Assembly (NCBI RefSeq): GCF_004136635.1
Contig: NZ_NOIU01000001.1
Location: 124,001 to 188,000 of the forward strand
Source: Rothia halotolerans
GTDB taxonomy: Bacteria > Actinomycetota > Actinomycetes > Actinomycetales > Micrococcaceae
Direction: 5' to 3'
Length of the DNA stretch: 64,000 nt
In this document: positions 46,618-56,999 of the stretch, piece after piece
Layout: each line of letters opens with the position of its first letter
Position numbering within the stretch: position 1 is the first letter of the stretch
The notes under the pieces: generated by a model
The model's database searches: none
What the model saw: the letters and a program-made list of their open reading frames with translations, nothing else
Told to the model about the DNA's origin: nothing
Program-made: the position numbers and the translations under genes

Positions 46618-47094
46618 TTACTGGGCGGTCGCCGTAGCGGTGCCGCCGGCGGCCTCGATCTTCTCCACCGCGGAGGCGGAGAACTTGTCCACGGTGACGT
46701 TGACCTTGACGGTCAGCTCACCCTGGCCGAGAACCTTCACGGGCTGGTTCTTGCGGACCGCGCCCTTGGCCACGAGGGACTCGACGGTGACGTCGCCGCC
46801 CTCGGGGAACAGCTCCGAGAGGCGATCCAGGTTGACCACCTGGAACTCGACGCGGAACGGGTTCTTGAAGCCGCGCAGCTTCGGAAGGCGCATGTACAGC
46901 GGAAGCTGCCCGCCCTCGAAGCCGGCACGGACCTGGTACCGGGCCTTGGTGCCCTTGGTGCCGCGGCCGGCGGTCTTGCCCTTGGATCCCTCGCCGCGAC
47001 CCACGCGGGTCTTGGCCTTGCGGGAGCCCGGGGCCGGACGCAGATCGTGGATCTTGATCGCGGAGCCGGTCTGCTCTTCGTTGGTGTCTGCCAT
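46618..47094 (-). CDS. rplO: 50S ribosomal protein L15
   Basis: A 158-residue L15, a late-assembly protein of the large subunit. Conserved [33 protein letters not shown]-type glycine/basic N-terminus (about 10-42) and [15 protein letters not shown]. Two nt after rpmD. Confidence 0.97.
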   Translation of the reverse strand: MADTNEEQTGSAIKIHDLRPAPGSRKAKTRVGRGEGSKGKTAGRGTKGTKARYQVRAGFEGGQLPLYMRLPKLRGFKNPFRVEFQVVNLDRLSELFPEGGDVTVESLVAKGAVRKNQPVKVLGQGELTVKVNVTVDKFSASAVEKIEAAGGTATATAQ

Positions 47095-47096
47095 GG

Positions 47097-47306
47097 TTAC
47101 TTGACCTCCTCAACCTTCACGAGGTGAGCAACGGTGTTGACCATGCCGCAGGTCACCGGGTCGGCGGTGCGGACCACCGTGTTGCCCGGGCGCTTGAGAC
47201 CCAGCGAACGCAGGGTGTCGCGCATGTTCTGCTTCTGGCCAACGTAGGACTTGATCTGCGTGATCTCCAGCTGGGAATCGCTGGGCTGAATACGCTTGCC
47301 GGTCAT
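47097..47306 (-). CDS. rpmD: 50S ribosomal protein L30
   Basis: A 69-residue L30 with [20 protein letters not shown] and [13 protein letters not shown], typical of the family. Its ATG shares one base with the rpsE stop codon (TAATG), so the two are translationally coupled. Confidence 0.96.
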   Translation of the reverse strand: MTGKRIQPSDSQLEITQIKSYVGQKQNMRDTLRSLGLKRPGNTVVRTADPVTCGMVNTVAHLVKVEEVK

Positions 47307-48028
47307 TACGCACCTGCCTTTTCGCTACGCATCAGGTAGGCCGGGATGACCTCGTCCTGCGGCAGGCCACGGCGCGCGGCGACGGAGACGGGCTCCTCCA
47401 GCTGGCGCAGGGCCTCGACCGTTGCGTGCACGATGTTGATCTGGTTCGAGGAACCGAGGGACTTCGAGAGCACGTCGTGGATGCCGGCGCACTCGAGCAC
47501 CGCGCGGACCGGGCCGCCGGCGATCACGCCGGTACCGGCCGTGGCCGGACGCAGCATGACCACGCCCGCGGCCGCCTCGCCCTGCACGCGGTGCGGGACG
47601 GTGCGGTCCTCGATGCGGGGGACGCGGAAGAAGTTCTTCTTCGCCTCCTCGACGCCCTTGGCGATGGCCGAGGGCACCTCCTTGGCCTTGCCGTAGCCCA
47701 CGCCCACCAGGCCGTTGCCGTCGCCGACGACGACCAGAGCGGTGAAGCTGAAGCGACGGCCGCCCTTGACGACCTTCGAGACGCGGTTGATGGTCACCAC
47801 GCGCTCGATGTACTTGTCCTTCTCCTCATCGCGCCCGCCGCGGCCACCACGGCCGCCGCGGTCGCCGCCGCGCTCGTTGCGGCCGCGGCCGCCACGCTCG
47901 TTACGGCCGCCACGGCGGTCGTCGCGCTGCTGGGAGTTCTGGCTCTGGTTCTGGTTCTCGGCGGTCTCGGGCGCAGCGTTGTTCTCTGCCACCTGGGTTT
48001 CCTTTTCGTTTGCGGTCTGCTCGCTCAC
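47306..48028 (-). CDS. rpsE: 30S ribosomal protein S5 with RGG-rich N-terminal extension
   Basis: S5 helps form the mRNA entry pore and decoding accuracy. The conserved core starts near residue 72 ([23 protein letters not shown]) and has [17 protein letters not shown] and the C-terminal [18 protein letters not shown]. The first 70 residues are a disordered extension: Gln/Asn/Glu-rich (1-34), then RGG/RG repeats (about 36-66). E. coli S5 has no such part. It overlaps rplR by 4 nt. Confidence 0.97.
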   Translation of the reverse strand: MSEQTANEKETQVAENNAAPETAENQNQSQNSQQRDDRRGGRNERGGRGRNERGGDRGGRGGRGGRDEEKDKYIERVVTINRVSKVVKGGRRFSFTALVVVGDGNGLVGVGYGKAKEVPSAIAKGVEEAKKNFFRVPRIEDRTVPHRVQGEAAAGVVMLRPATAGTGVIAGGPVRAVLECAGIHDVLSKSLGSSNQINIVHATVEALRQLEEPVSVAARRGLPQDEVIPAYLMRSEKAGA

Positions 48029-48387
48029 AGTGCCAAACCACCTTCCCGGGCGCCTTCAGCAACAGCGGCCACACGGCCGTGGTACTTGTTGCCGCCACGA
48101 TCGAATACGACGGACTCGACGCCGGCGGCCTTGGCGCGCTCGGCGATCAGCTCGCCGACCCGCTTGGCCTTGCCGGTCTTGTCCAGGTCAGATGCGGAGC
48201 GCAGCTCGGCCTCGAGGGTCGACGCCGAGGCCAGGGTGTGACCCTGGGCATCGTCGATGACCTGCACGAACATGTGCTGGGTCGAGCGGAACACCGAGAG
48301 GCGGGGACGAGCGGCAGTGCCGTTGATGTGCTTGCGAACGCGCGTGTGACGGCGCTTGCGAGCAACAGTCTTCGTCTTCTGGGACAT
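48025..48387 (-). CDS. rplR: 50S ribosomal protein L18
   Basis: A 120-residue L18 that binds 5S rRNA. Basic N-terminus ([20 protein letters not shown]) and the ending [11 protein letters not shown] are typical. Starts 2 nt after rplF and overlaps rpsE. Confidence 0.97.
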   Translation of the reverse strand: MSQKTKTVARKRRHTRVRKHINGTAARPRLSVFRSTQHMFVQVIDDAQGHTLASASTLEAELRSASDLDKTGKAKRVGELIAERAKAAGVESVVFDRGGNKYHGRVAAVAEGAREGGLAL

Positions 48388-48389
48388 GT

Positions 48390-48926
48390 TTACTTACCAG
48401 CCTTTCCGACCTTGCGGCGGATCTGCTCGCCCGCGTAGCGGACACCCTTGCCCTTATAGGGATCGGGTGCACGGAGGCCGCGGATGTTGGAGGCCACCTG
48501 GCCGACCTGCTGCTTGTTGATTCCGGACACGGTGAGCTTGTTGTTGCCCTCCACGGTGAAGGTGATCCCCTCGGGGGCCTTGACCGAGACCGGGTGGCTG
48601 TAGCCCAGCGCGAACTCGAGATCGTTGCCCTTGGCGAGCACGCGGTAGCCGGTGCCCACGATCTCCATCTGCTTGGAGTAGCCCTCCGAGACCCCGATGA
48701 TCATGTTGTTGATCAGGGTCCGGGACAGACCGTGCAGCGAGCGGGACTCGCGCTCGTCGTCGGGACGGGTGACGGTGATGGTGTTCTCCTCGAGGGAGAC
48801 GCTGATCGGCGAGGCGATCGTCTGAGAGAGCTCTCCCTTGGACCCCTTCACGGTGACCTCGGACCCGTCGATCGAGACCTCAACGCCGGCCGGCACCGAG
48901 ATGGGGAGACGTCCAATACGTGACAT
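48390..48926 (-). CDS. rplF: 50S ribosomal protein L6
   Basis: A 178-residue L6 near the sarcin-ricin loop, two duplicated domains. [17 protein letters not shown] opens it and the conserved C-terminal block [18 protein letters not shown] is present. Confidence 0.97.
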   Translation of the reverse strand: MSRIGRLPISVPAGVEVSIDGSEVTVKGSKGELSQTIASPISVSLEENTITVTRPDDERESRSLHGLSRTLINNMIIGVSEGYSKQMEIVGTGYRVLAKGNDLEFALGYSHPVSVKAPEGITFTVEGNNKLTVSGINKQQVGQVASNIRGLRAPDPYKGKGVRYAGEQIRRKVGKAGK

Positions 48927-48953
48927 TATTCTCTTCCTTTCTCTTGTGCCCGA

Positions 48954-49352
48954 CTACCAGACGTAGGCGAGGACTTCCCCGCCGACGCCCTTGCTCGAGG
49001 CCTGCTTGTCGGTCAGCAGCCCGGAGGAGGTCGAGAGGATGGCGATGCCGAGCCCGCCGAGGACCTGCGGGAGGTTGGTGGACTTCGCGTAGACGCGGAG
49101 GCCCGGCTTGGAGATGCGGCGGACCCCGGCGATGGAGGCCTCGCGGTTCGGACCGAACTTGAGGTCCAGGGTCAGGGTCTTGCCGACCCGTGCCTCTTCC
49201 TCGCGCCAGTCCTTGATGTAGCCCTCGGCCTTGAGGATCGCGGCGATCCGGGACTTGAGCTTGGAGAACGGCATGGACACGGTGTCGTGGTGTGCCGAGT
49301 TGGCGTTGCGCAGACGCGTCAGCATGTCTGCGACAGGATCTGTCATGGTCAT
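48954..49352 (-). CDS. rpsH: 30S ribosomal protein S8
   Basis: A 132-residue S8, a primary 16S rRNA binder. [16 protein letters not shown] and the C-terminal [22 protein letters not shown] are conserved. It directly follows rplE; no rpsN lies between them, unlike E. coli. Confidence 0.97.
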   Translation of the reverse strand: MTMTDPVADMLTRLRNANSAHHDTVSMPFSKLKSRIAAILKAEGYIKDWREEEARVGKTLTLDLKFGPNREASIAGVRRISKPGLRVYAKSTNLPQVLGGLGIAILSTSSGLLTDKQASSKGVGGEVLAYVW

Positions 49353-49421
49353 GTGGGCACTAGCCCTTCCTCGGAGCGGTTTCCTGCGGGCGCATCACGC
49401 GCCGTCGGACCTGCGCCGTAG

Positions 49422-49985
49422 TTAGTTGTTGGTCTTGAAGGGGAAGCCGAGCGCCCGCAGGAGCTCGCGACCCTCGTCGTCGGTCTTGGCGGTGGTGACC
49501 ACGGTGATGTCCATACCGCGGACGCGGTCGATCGCGTCCTGGTCGATCTCGTGGAAGACCGACTGCTCGGTCAGGCCGAAGGTGTAGTTGCCGTTGCCGT
49601 CGAACTGGCGGTCCGAGAGACCGCGGAAGTCGCGGATGCGGGGCAGGGCCAGGGAGACCAGGCGGTCCAGGAACTCCCACATGCGCTCGCCGCGCAGGGT
49701 GGTGTGGCAGCCGATCGGCTGACCCTCGCGGAGCTTGAACTGCGCGATGGACTTCTTGGCCTTGGACACCTGCGGCTTCTGACCGGTGATGGCGGTCAGG
49801 TCGCGCACGGCGTAGTCGATGAGCTTGGAGTCGCGAGCCGCTTCTCCGACGCCCATGTTGACGACGACCTTGACGAGCTTGGGCGTCTGCATGGGGTTCT
49901 TGTACTCGAACTTCTCCTGCAGCGCCGGAACGACCTCGTCCTGGAACTTGCCCTTCAGGCGGGGGGTGATCTTCGTATCGGTCAT
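49422..49985 (-). CDS. rplE: 50S ribosomal protein L5
   Basis: A 187-residue L5 of the 5S rRNA complex and central protuberance. [15 protein letters not shown] and [19 protein letters not shown] are typical. The stop of rplX and start of rplE share bases at 49985, so they are coupled. Confidence 0.97.
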   Translation of the reverse strand: MTDTKITPRLKGKFQDEVVPALQEKFEYKNPMQTPKLVKVVVNMGVGEAARDSKLIDYAVRDLTAITGQKPQVSKAKKSIAQFKLREGQPIGCHTTLRGERMWEFLDRLVSLALPRIRDFRGLSDRQFDGNGNYTFGLTEQSVFHEIDQDAIDRVRGMDITVVTTAKTDDEGRELLRALGFPFKTNN

Positions 49986-50320
49986 TAGAGGTCCTTACCC
50001 GAGCTCTTGGACACGCGCACGCGGACGGTGCGTTCGCGCCCGTTGCGCTCGACGGTCTCTTCGCGGTAGCCAACGCGGCTGGGCTTGTTGGTCTCGGGAT
50101 CGACGATCGCGACGTTGGACGCGTGGATCGCGGCCTCGACCTTCTGGATGCCCCCGCCCTCACCGGTGTTCGGGTTGGCCTTGGTGTGCTTGGTGACCAC
50201 CTTGACGCCCTCGACGACGACGCGGTTGGTCTCAGGGATGACCTTCAGGACCTTGCCCTGCTTGCCCTTGTCGGAACCAGAGATGACCTGCACGAGGTCA
50301 CCGCTCTTGATCTTGGCCAT
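49985..50320 (-). CDS. rplX: 50S ribosomal protein L24
   Basis: A 111-residue L24, an initiator of large-subunit assembly. KOW motif near the N-terminus: [20 protein letters not shown]. Three nt after rplN. Confidence 0.97.
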   Translation of the reverse strand: MAKIKSGDLVQVISGSDKGKQGKVLKVIPETNRVVVEGVKVVTKHTKANPNTGEGGGIQKVEAAIHASNVAIVDPETNKPSRVGYREETVERNGRERTVRVRVSKSSGKDL

Positions 50321-50323
50321 GAG

Positions 50324-50695
50324 TTAGAGCACCTCCGGAGCAAGCGAGATGATCTTCATGAACTTCTTGTCGCGCAGCTCGCGCCCGACCGGCCCGAAGA
50401 TGCGGGTGCCGCGGGGGTCGCCGTCGGTGTTCTTGAGGATCACTGCCGAGTTCTCATCGAACTTGATGTAGGAGCCGTCCGGACGACGGACCTCCTTCTT
50501 GGTACGGACGACGACGGCCTTGACCACGTCGCCCTTCTTCACGTTTCCGCCGGGGATAGCATCCTTGACGGTGGCGACGATGATGTCGCCGATGCCTGCG
50601 TAGCGACGGCCGGAGCCACCGAGGACGCGGATGGTAAGGATTTCCTTAGCACCCGTGTTGTCGGCGACCTTGAGCCGTGACTCCTGCTGAATCAC
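50324..50695 (-). CDS. rplN: 50S ribosomal protein L14
   Basis: A 123-residue L14 at the subunit interface. [20 protein letters not shown] and [25 protein letters not shown] are typical. The start is GTG 50695 with AGGAG 7 nt upstream. First gene of the spc module; a leader of about 270 nt precedes it. Confidence 0.97.
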   Translation of the reverse strand: MIQQESRLKVADNTGAKEILTIRVLGGSGRRYAGIGDIIVATVKDAIPGGNVKKGDVVKAVVVRTKKEVRRPDGSYIKFDENSAVILKNTDGDPRGTRIFGPVGRELRDKKFMKIISLAPEVL

Positions 50696-50976
50696 TGATG
50701 TACTCCTGTCGTCTCACCGGTTCTCACGCCGCAGGCGGATCTGATCGTCCGCGCTGAACGCCGTGGGCCTTGTGGAACAGTTGATCGGGGTTGATTGACG
50801 CACCGGTCCCGCCGGACGGAAGGTCCAGGGGTTAGCGGCCACGCCTGGGAGCCGCCATGCCAGGAACATCTGGTCCCGCCTCGAGCGGGCGAATGCGCCC
50901 GTTGGTAGCGGCATTATGCACTGGCACGGAAGATCCGTGGTGACGAGCGGGCCGGATGGGCCCACACAAAGATAAA

Positions 50977-50985
50977 ACTTTACCA
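50977..50985 (-). promoter_or_regulatory. rplN (spc module) extended -10 promoter
   Basis: On the minus strand TGG followed by TAAAGT (50982-50977), an extended -10 element, in an AT-rich patch. No good -35. The leader to rplN would be about 275 nt. Confidence 0.45.
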
Positions 50986-51085
50986 CAGCCCGGGCGTGTC
51001 CGACAGGGCGCGGAGCCCGTCCCGGCGGGCTCCGCGCTTGACCTCCGTCACGTGCTGACGGAAGGACGAGTGCGCCCGGGCACGG

Positions 51086-51123
51086 CGAGGGCCCCTCCCG
51101 CCGGACGGCGGAAGGGGCCCTCG
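51086..51123 (-). terminator. S10 operon terminator after rpsQ
   Basis: An 11-bp outer stem (51086-51096 with 51113-51123), one mismatch, and a 5-bp inner stem (51098-51102 with 51107-51111) with a GGAC loop; 26 nt past the rpsQ stop. Confidence 0.75.
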
Positions 51124-51148
51124 TGATCAGTCGAGCTGACGGTCCGGC

Positions 51149-51421
51149 CTACTTGGCCTTCTCGACGATCTCGACGATGCGCCAGCGCTTGCCCGCGGAC
51201 AGCGGACGGGTCTCCATGATGCGCACGAGGTCGCCGGTGCCGGCGGCGTTCTGCTCATCGTGGACCTTGACCTTGGTGCTGCGCCGCATGACCTTGCCGT
51301 AGAGGCCGTGCGTGACGTGATCCTCGACCTGGACGACGACGGTCTTGTCCATCTTGTCGGACACCACGTAGCCGCGGCGGGTCTTGCGGAGATTGCGCTC
51401 TTCCGACTTCACTTCACTCAC
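51149..51421 (-). CDS. rpsQ: 30S ribosomal protein S17
   Basis: A 90-residue S17, primary 16S rRNA binder with an OB fold: [21 protein letters not shown] and [19 protein letters not shown]. Overlaps rpmC by 4 nt. Last gene of the S10 module. Confidence 0.97.
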   Translation of the reverse strand: MSEVKSEERNLRKTRRGYVVSDKMDKTVVVQVEDHVTHGLYGKVMRRSTKVKVHDEQNAAGTGDLVRIMETRPLSAGKRWRIVEIVEKAK

Positions 51422-51747
51422 TTGGCATCACCTTCGGTAGCGTTGGCCTTGTCAGCCTTCTTGGCCGCCTTGGCGGCCTTCTTGTCGGCCTTCTTGTCCG
51501 AAGCCCCGGCCTCCGTCGCCTCGGCCTCCGGGCGGATGCCCAGCTCGCGCTCGCGCATCACGGTGTAGATGCGCGCGATGTCGCGCTTGACGGCCTGGAA
51601 CCGACCCGAGTTCTGCAGCTGACCGGTGGCCTTCTGGAAACGGAGGTTGAACAGCTCCTCCTTAGACGCACGCAGCTTCTCAACGAGAGCGTTGTTGTCC
51701 AGTTCCTCGAGCTGATCGATCGAGAGATCCTTGGATCCTACTGCCAT
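51418..51747 (-). CDS. rpmC: 50S ribosomal protein L29 with Lys/Ala-rich C-terminal tail
   Basis: The L29 core (about 8-70) at the tunnel exit, a docking site for SRP and trigger factor: [20 protein letters not shown] and RRDIARI-like segment. Residues 71-109 form an added tail, first acidic and then [16 protein letters not shown], histone-H1-like and probably disordered. 109 residues against about 63 in E. coli. Two nt after rplP. Confidence 0.95.
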   Translation of the reverse strand: MAVGSKDLSIDQLEELDNNALVEKLRASKEELFNLRFQKATGQLQNSGRFQAVKRDIARIYTVMRERELGIRPEAEATEAGASDKKADKKAAKAAKKADKANATEGDAK

Positions 51748-51749
51748 TT

Positions 51750-52166
51750 CTATTCACCACCTTCGCGACGCACGATGCGTGCCTTCATCGGGAGCTTGTG
51801 GATCGCCAGGCGCAGGGCCTCGCGTGCCACGTCGTCGTTCACGCCGGCGAGCTCGAAGAGCACGCGACCCGGCTTGACGTTGGCAACCCACCACTCCGGC
51901 GAGCCCTTGCCGGAGCCCATGCGGGTCTCGGCGGGCTTCTTGGTCAGCGGGCGATCCGGGTAGATGTTGATCCAGACCTTGCCGCCACGCTTGATGTAGC
52001 GGGTCATGGCAATACGAGCTGCCTCGATCTGGCGGTTGGTCACGTATGCAGGAGCCAGTGCCTGGACGCCCCACTCACCGAAGGAGACGGTGGTGCCGCC
52101 CTTGGCGACGCCGGTGCGCTTGGGGTGGTGCTGCTTGCGGTACTTAACGCGACGGGGAATCAGCAT
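51750..52166 (-). CDS. rplP: 50S ribosomal protein L16
   Basis: A 138-residue L16 at the A-site of the large subunit: [19 protein letters not shown] and [20 protein letters not shown]. Starts directly after the rpsC stop. Confidence 0.97.
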   Translation of the reverse strand: MLIPRRVKYRKQHHPKRTGVAKGGTTVSFGEWGVQALAPAYVTNRQIEAARIAMTRYIKRGGKVWINIYPDRPLTKKPAETRMGSGKGSPEWWVANVKPGRVLFELAGVNDDVAREALRLAIHKLPMKARIVRREGGE

Positions 52167-52994
52167 TTATGCCTCACCGTTTTCTGCAGTCTTGGCTTCC
52201 TGGGCCGGGGCCTCGGAAGCGGTGTTCTGCTGCTCGTTGCGGCCGCGGCGCGGGGCACCGCCGGCGTTGCGACGACGACGCTCGCCCCCTCCGCGACGGT
52301 CGTTGCCGCCGCCGCGGCGGTTGCCCTGAGCGGCCTGCTGAGCAGCCAGTTCCTTATCGGTCAGGTCACCCTTGTAGACCCACACCTTGACACCGATGCG
52401 ACCGAAGGTGGTCTTGGCCTCGAAGAAGCCGTAGTCGATGTTGGCGCGGAGGGTGTGCAGGGGCACGCGGCCCTCGCGGTAGAACTCCGAGCGGGACATC
52501 TCCGCGCCGCCCAGACGGCCGGCGCACTGGATGCGGATGCCCTTGGCCCCGGCCCGCTGCGCGGACTGGATGGCCTTCTTCATCGCGCGGCGGAAGGCCA
52601 CGCGGGAGGCGAGTTGCTCGGCGACGCCCTGGGCGACCAGCTGGGCGTTGGTCTCGGGGTTGTTCACCTCGAGGATGTTCAGCTGGATCTGCTTGCCGGT
52701 GAGCTTCTCGAGCTCGCCGCGGATGCGGTCGGCCTCGGCGCCGCGGCGGCCGATCACGATGCCCGGACGCGCGGTGTGGATGTCCACCCGCACGCGGTCC
52801 CGGGTCCGCTCGATCTCGACGTTGGCGATGCCGGCGCGCTCCATGCCGTTGGACATGAGCTCGCGGATCTTCACGTCCTCGCGGATGAAGTCCTTGTAGC
52901 GCTGGCCTTCCTTGTTGGAGTCAGCGAACCAGTGCGACTTGTGGTCCGTGGTGATCCCCAGTCGGAATCCGTGCGGGTTGATCTTCTGTCCCAC
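52167..52994 (-). CDS. rpsC: 30S ribosomal protein S3 with RGG-rich C-terminal tail
   Basis: S3 lines the mRNA entry pore and contributes helicase activity. Core residues 1-215 include [20 protein letters not shown], a KH domain with [14 protein letters not shown], and [14 protein letters not shown]. Residues 225-275 form a tail: [18 protein letters not shown], then a Gln/Glu/Ala-rich end. 275 residues against 233 in E. coli. It joins rplV without a gap and rplP without a gap. Confidence 0.97.
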   Translation of the reverse strand: MGQKINPHGFRLGITTDHKSHWFADSNKEGQRYKDFIREDVKIRELMSNGMERAGIANVEIERTRDRVRVDIHTARPGIVIGRRGAEADRIRGELEKLTGKQIQLNILEVNNPETNAQLVAQGVAEQLASRVAFRRAMKKAIQSAQRAGAKGIRIQCAGRLGGAEMSRSEFYREGRVPLHTLRANIDYGFFEAKTTFGRIGVKVWVYKGDLTDKELAAQQAAQGNRRGGGNDRRGGGERRRRNAGGAPRRGRNEQQNTASEAPAQEAKTAENGEA

Positions 52995-53360
52995 TTAGCG
53001 GTCCTCCTCGTGATCCGGGGTAGCGAGCACCACGGTGATGTGGCTGGTTCGCTTGTTGATGCGGTAGGCGCGACCCTGCGCACGCGGCTGGAACCGCTTC
53101 ATGGTCGGGCCCTCGTCGACGTAGGCGGTGCTGACGAACAGCTCCTCCTCCTTGAAGGCGAGGCTGTCGCGGTCCGCCAGCTGGCGCGCGTTGGCCACTG
53201 CCGACTCGACAATCTTGAACACCGGTTCAGAAGCGCCCTGGGGGGCGAACTTCAGAATCGCCAGAGCCTCATTCGCCTGCTTGCCACGAATCAGGTCGAC
53301 GACGCGCCGGGCCTTCATAGGCGTCACGCGAACGTAGCGCGCAGATGCCTTGGCTTCCAT
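52995..53360 (-). CDS. rplV: 50S ribosomal protein L22
   Basis: A 121-residue L22 whose loop lines the exit tunnel constriction (region around [19 protein letters not shown]). [23 protein letters not shown] opens it, typical of the family. Confidence 0.97.
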   Translation of the reverse strand: MEAKASARYVRVTPMKARRVVDLIRGKQANEALAILKFAPQGASEPVFKIVESAVANARQLADRDSLAFKEEELFVSTAYVDEGPTMKRFQPRAQGRAYRINKRTSHITVVLATPDHEEDR

Positions 53361-53419
53361 TGCCTATCTCTCTTTCGTCTTCTTGCCGAAGAGCTTCACG
53401 TTGCCGATCGGTTGCCCGA

Positions 53420-53701
53420 TCAGCGACGCTTGCCCTTGCGGTCGTCCTTCACATGGCCGCGGAAAGTCCGCGTGGGAGCGAATTCGCCGAGCTTGTGCCC
53501 GACCATCGACTCGGTGATGAACACGGGGATGTGCTTGCGTCCGTCGTGCACGGCGATCGTGTGCCCGAGCATGTCGGGGACGATCATCGAGCGGCGGGAC
53601 CACGTCTTGATGACGTTCTTGGAGCCCTTATCGTTCTGAGCCGCGACCTTCAGGAAAAGGTGCTGATCAACGAAAGGGCCCTTCTTCAGACTACGAGGCA
53701 T
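53420..53701 (-). CDS. rpsS: 30S ribosomal protein S19
   Basis: A 93-residue S19 of the subunit head: [19 protein letters not shown] and [21 protein letters not shown]. Twelve nt after rplB and about 60 nt before rplV. Confidence 0.97.
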   Translation of the reverse strand: MPRSLKKGPFVDQHLFLKVAAQNDKGSKNVIKTWSRRSMIVPDMLGHTIAVHDGRKHIPVFITESMVGHKLGEFAPTRTFRGHVKDDRKGKRR

Positions 53702-53713
53702 CTTTCAGGCTCC

Positions 53714-54553
<840 letters not shown>

Positions 54554-54589
54554 AGTTCAGTTCCTCGTTAAAGTGGTCTCCGCTAGGCC

Positions 54590-54892
54590 CTAGGCCTGCG
54601 GACCGCCGAAGATGTCGATGGTGCCTTCCTTGAGGGTCACCACGGCACGCTTGGTGCTCTTGCGGGCTCCCCAGCCGAAGCGCGTGCGCTTGCGCTTCCC
54701 GGCACGGTTGATGGTGTTCACGCCGGCGACCTTGACGCCGAAGATGCGCTCCACGGCGTCCTTGATCTCCGACTTGTTGGAGCGGGTGTCGACCTCGAAG
54801 GTGTACTTGCCCTCGTCGATCAGACCGTAGCTCTTCTCCGAGACGACGGGCGCGATGATGACGTCGCGGGGGTCCTTGATGGTGGCGCTCAC
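54590..54892 (-). CDS. rplW: 50S ribosomal protein L23
   Basis: A 100-residue L23 at the tunnel exit, the docking site of trigger factor: [17 protein letters not shown] and [18 protein letters not shown]. Overlaps rplD by 4 nt. Confidence 0.97.
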   Translation of the reverse strand: MSATIKDPRDVIIAPVVSEKSYGLIDEGKYTFEVDTRSNKSEIKDAVERIFGVKVAGVNTINRAGKRKRTRFGWGARKSTKRAVVTLKEGTIDIFGGPQA

Positions 54893-55512
54893 TGGGCGTC
54901 CTCCTGGTTCTTTCCAGCCTTGCTGGCGAATGCCACAAACACGTCGTACGCATCCTTGGTGAACACCACGTCGTCGGAGACCAGCACATCGTAGGTGTTG
55001 AGCTGATCCGCGTACAGGACGTGGACGTCGGCGAGGTTGCGCACGGACAGTGCGACGGCGTCTTCCTTGCGGTCGATCACAACCAGCACGTTCTTGCGGG
55101 GGGTGATGTCGGCGAGGGCTGCCTTCGCGGCCTTGGTGGAGACGGAGTCCACCAGGGAAGCGACCACGTGGATGCGGCCGTAGGCGGCGCGATCCGAGAG
55201 CGCTCCGCGCAGGGCGGCTGCCTTCATCTTCTTGGGGGTCCGCTGCGAGTAGTCGCGCGGCACCGGGCCGTGGACGATGCCGCCGCCGGTCATCTGGGGA
55301 GCGCGGATCGAGCCCTGGCGGGCGCGGCCGGTCCCCTTCTGCTTGAACGGCTTGCGGCCGGCCCCGGAGACCTCGCCGCGGTTCTTGGTCTTGTGGGTCC
55401 CCTGGCGGGCAGCCGCCAGCTGGGCCACGACGACCTGGTGCAACAGGGCCGTGTTGGGCTCCACGCCGAAGACGTCGCTCGGCAGGTCGACCTTGAGGGT
55501 TTCAGTAGCCAT
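54889..55512 (-). CDS. rplD: 50S ribosomal protein L4
   Basis: A 207-residue L4 with the tunnel-lining loop [19 protein letters not shown] and [16 protein letters not shown]. In E. coli L4 represses its own operon; no such structure is evident here. Confidence 0.97.
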   Translation of the reverse strand: MATETLKVDLPSDVFGVEPNTALLHQVVVAQLAAARQGTHKTKNRGEVSGAGRKPFKQKGTGRARQGSIRAPQMTGGGIVHGPVPRDYSQRTPKKMKAAALRGALSDRAAYGRIHVVASLVDSVSTKAAKAALADITPRKNVLVVIDRKEDAVALSVRNLADVHVLYADQLNTYDVLVSDDVVFTKDAYDVFVAFASKAGKNQEDAQ

Positions 55513-55517
55513 GAGAG

Positions 55518-56174
55518 TTAGGCTCCCTTCACAGCGGTGCGCACCAGAACCACGCCGCCCTTGGGGCCGGGGATGGCACCCTTGATGAGCAGGACGTTGT
55601 TCTCGGCATCCACACCCTGGATCGTGAGGTTCTGGGTGGTGTGACGGTTGTTGCCCATCCGGCCCGCCATGCGCATTCCCTTGAACACGCGGGCGGGGTA
55701 GGAGGCGCCGCCGATGGAACCGGGCTTGCGGTGGTTCTTGTGCTGGCCGTGCGAGGCGCCGACGCCCTTGAAGCCGTGGCGCTTCATCACACCGGCGAAG
55801 CCCTTGCCCTTGGTGTTGCCGATGACGTCGACGTGCTGGCCGGTCTCGAAGACCTCGACCGACAGCTCCTGTCCCGGGGCGTACTCGGAGGCGTCCGAGG
55901 TGCGGATCTCGACGAGGTGGCGACGCGGGGTGGTGCCGGCCTTCTCGAAGTGACCGGCCAGGGGCTTGGTCACCTTGCGGGGGTCGATCGCACCGAAACC
56001 GATCTGAACGGCGGAGTAGCCGTCGGTGTCCTGGTCGCGCAGCTGGGTGACGACGTTGGAATCGGCCTTGACGACGGTGACCGGCACGAACTTGCCGTTC
56101 TCGTCCCAGACCTGGGTCATACCGAGCTTGGTGCCCAGCAGGCCCTTCACCTGGCGCTCGAATTTGGTAGTCAT
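55518..56174 (-). CDS. rplC: 50S ribosomal protein L3
   Basis: A 218-residue L3: [22 protein letters not shown] and the region [17 protein letters not shown], which carries the Gln that PrmB methylates in other bacteria. Five nt upstream of rplD. Confidence 0.97.
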   Translation of the reverse strand: MTTKFERQVKGLLGTKLGMTQVWDENGKFVPVTVVKADSNVVTQLRDQDTDGYSAVQIGFGAIDPRKVTKPLAGHFEKAGTTPRRHLVEIRTSDASEYAPGQELSVEVFETGQHVDVIGNTKGKGFAGVMKRHGFKGVGASHGQHKNHRKPGSIGGASYPARVFKGMRMAGRMGNNRHTTQNLTIQGVDAENNVLLIKGAIPGPKGGVVLVRTAVKGA

Positions 56175-56190
56175 GGGGATGCGATCCTCT

Positions 56191-56499
56191 TTAAAGCTTG
56201 ATTTCGATGTTCACGTCTGCCGGCAGGTCCAGGCGCATGAGCGAGTCGACCGCCTTCGGCGTGGGATCGACGATGTCGATCAGGCGCTTGTGCGTCCGCA
56301 TCTCGAAGTGCTCGCGGCTGTCCTTGTACTTGTGCGGCGAGCGGATCACGCAGTACACGTTCTTCTCGGTGGGCAGCGGCACGGGGCCGACCACCGTGGC
56401 GCCGGCGCGCGTCACCGTCTCAACAATCTTCCGAGCCGAGGAGTCGATGACCTCGTGGTCATACGACTTCAGCCGGATGCGGATTTTCTGTCCCGCCAT
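56191..56499 (-). CDS. rpsJ: 30S ribosomal protein S10
   Basis: A 102-residue S10 of the subunit head, also NusE in antitermination: [21 protein letters not shown] and [20 protein letters not shown]. First gene of the S10 module. AGAGAG is the only purine run before its ATG. A small hairpin (56537-56552) lies 38 nt upstream of the start. Confidence 0.97.
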   Translation of the reverse strand: MAGQKIRIRLKSYDHEVIDSSARKIVETVTRAGATVVGPVPLPTEKNVYCVIRSPHKYKDSREHFEMRTHKRLIDIVDPTPKAVDSLMRLDLPADVNIEIKL

Positions 56500-56999
56500 C
56501 TGTCGGACTCTCTTTCTTCAAGTACTTCCCTGTGATGGGGCCGGCAGGCCCCTTGTATGGCGTCTTCAGGCAAGCTCCCAACGCACGTCCCCTTGCAGCG
56601 GATGCGTGGATGGGTTCCTGGCGCCGCCTCGCGCAAGCTGAATCCGGACTTCTTCCGGGTTCCTCAACTCACCGAGACACCGACCCCCGTACTCGGGCGT
56701 GTCGCCTAGATTCCAGGTACACGGCCTCGATCTGTCGGACCGGGTCGTATTTGGGCTTGTGCGGACCACCCCGGGGAGACCCCGATTTCGGGCATGTCGA
56801 CGCCAACAAGCGCTTGAACAACGTCCTCCATCTTGCCAGAGCGGGCAGCGCCCCGCAACCTCTGCCCGCCGGCGTGTCCAGAGACACTGCGGAGGGCCGT
56901 CCAACCGCCCGGCGCGGGGTCCACCGACTAGATTTGTGCCAAGAGACCGGCACGGCGCGCCCCGGCCGGTCGCCCCGCCGACCCCGAGGTGAACCACTC
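56500..56999. other. Divergent gap between rpsJ and the large membrane protein gene
   Basis: About 500 nt without a gene. It must hold the S10-operon promoter (minus) and a promoter for the plus-strand gene. I found a 6-bp hairpin GGGGCC-GGCA-GGCCCC (56537-56552) in the rpsJ leader and a lone TAGATT (56930-56935) on the plus strand, but no -35/-10 pair I trust for rpsJ. Short open frames here are not convincing. Confidence 0.5.

Larger units (their letters stand above)
50696..51148. other. Gap between the S10 and spc modules, with rplN promoter and long leader
   Basis: No gene. It holds the S10-operon terminator (51086-51123), an extended -10 promoter for rplN near 50977-50985, and a leader of about 270 nt that contains a small perfect hairpin (CGGGCG-CATT-CGCCCG near 50884-50900). 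Confidence 0.55.

Noticed and set aside
50714-50986. A 90-codon minus-strand frame in the rplN leader
   Set aside because: No family resemblance, no ribosome binding site, and odd composition; treated as untranslated leader.
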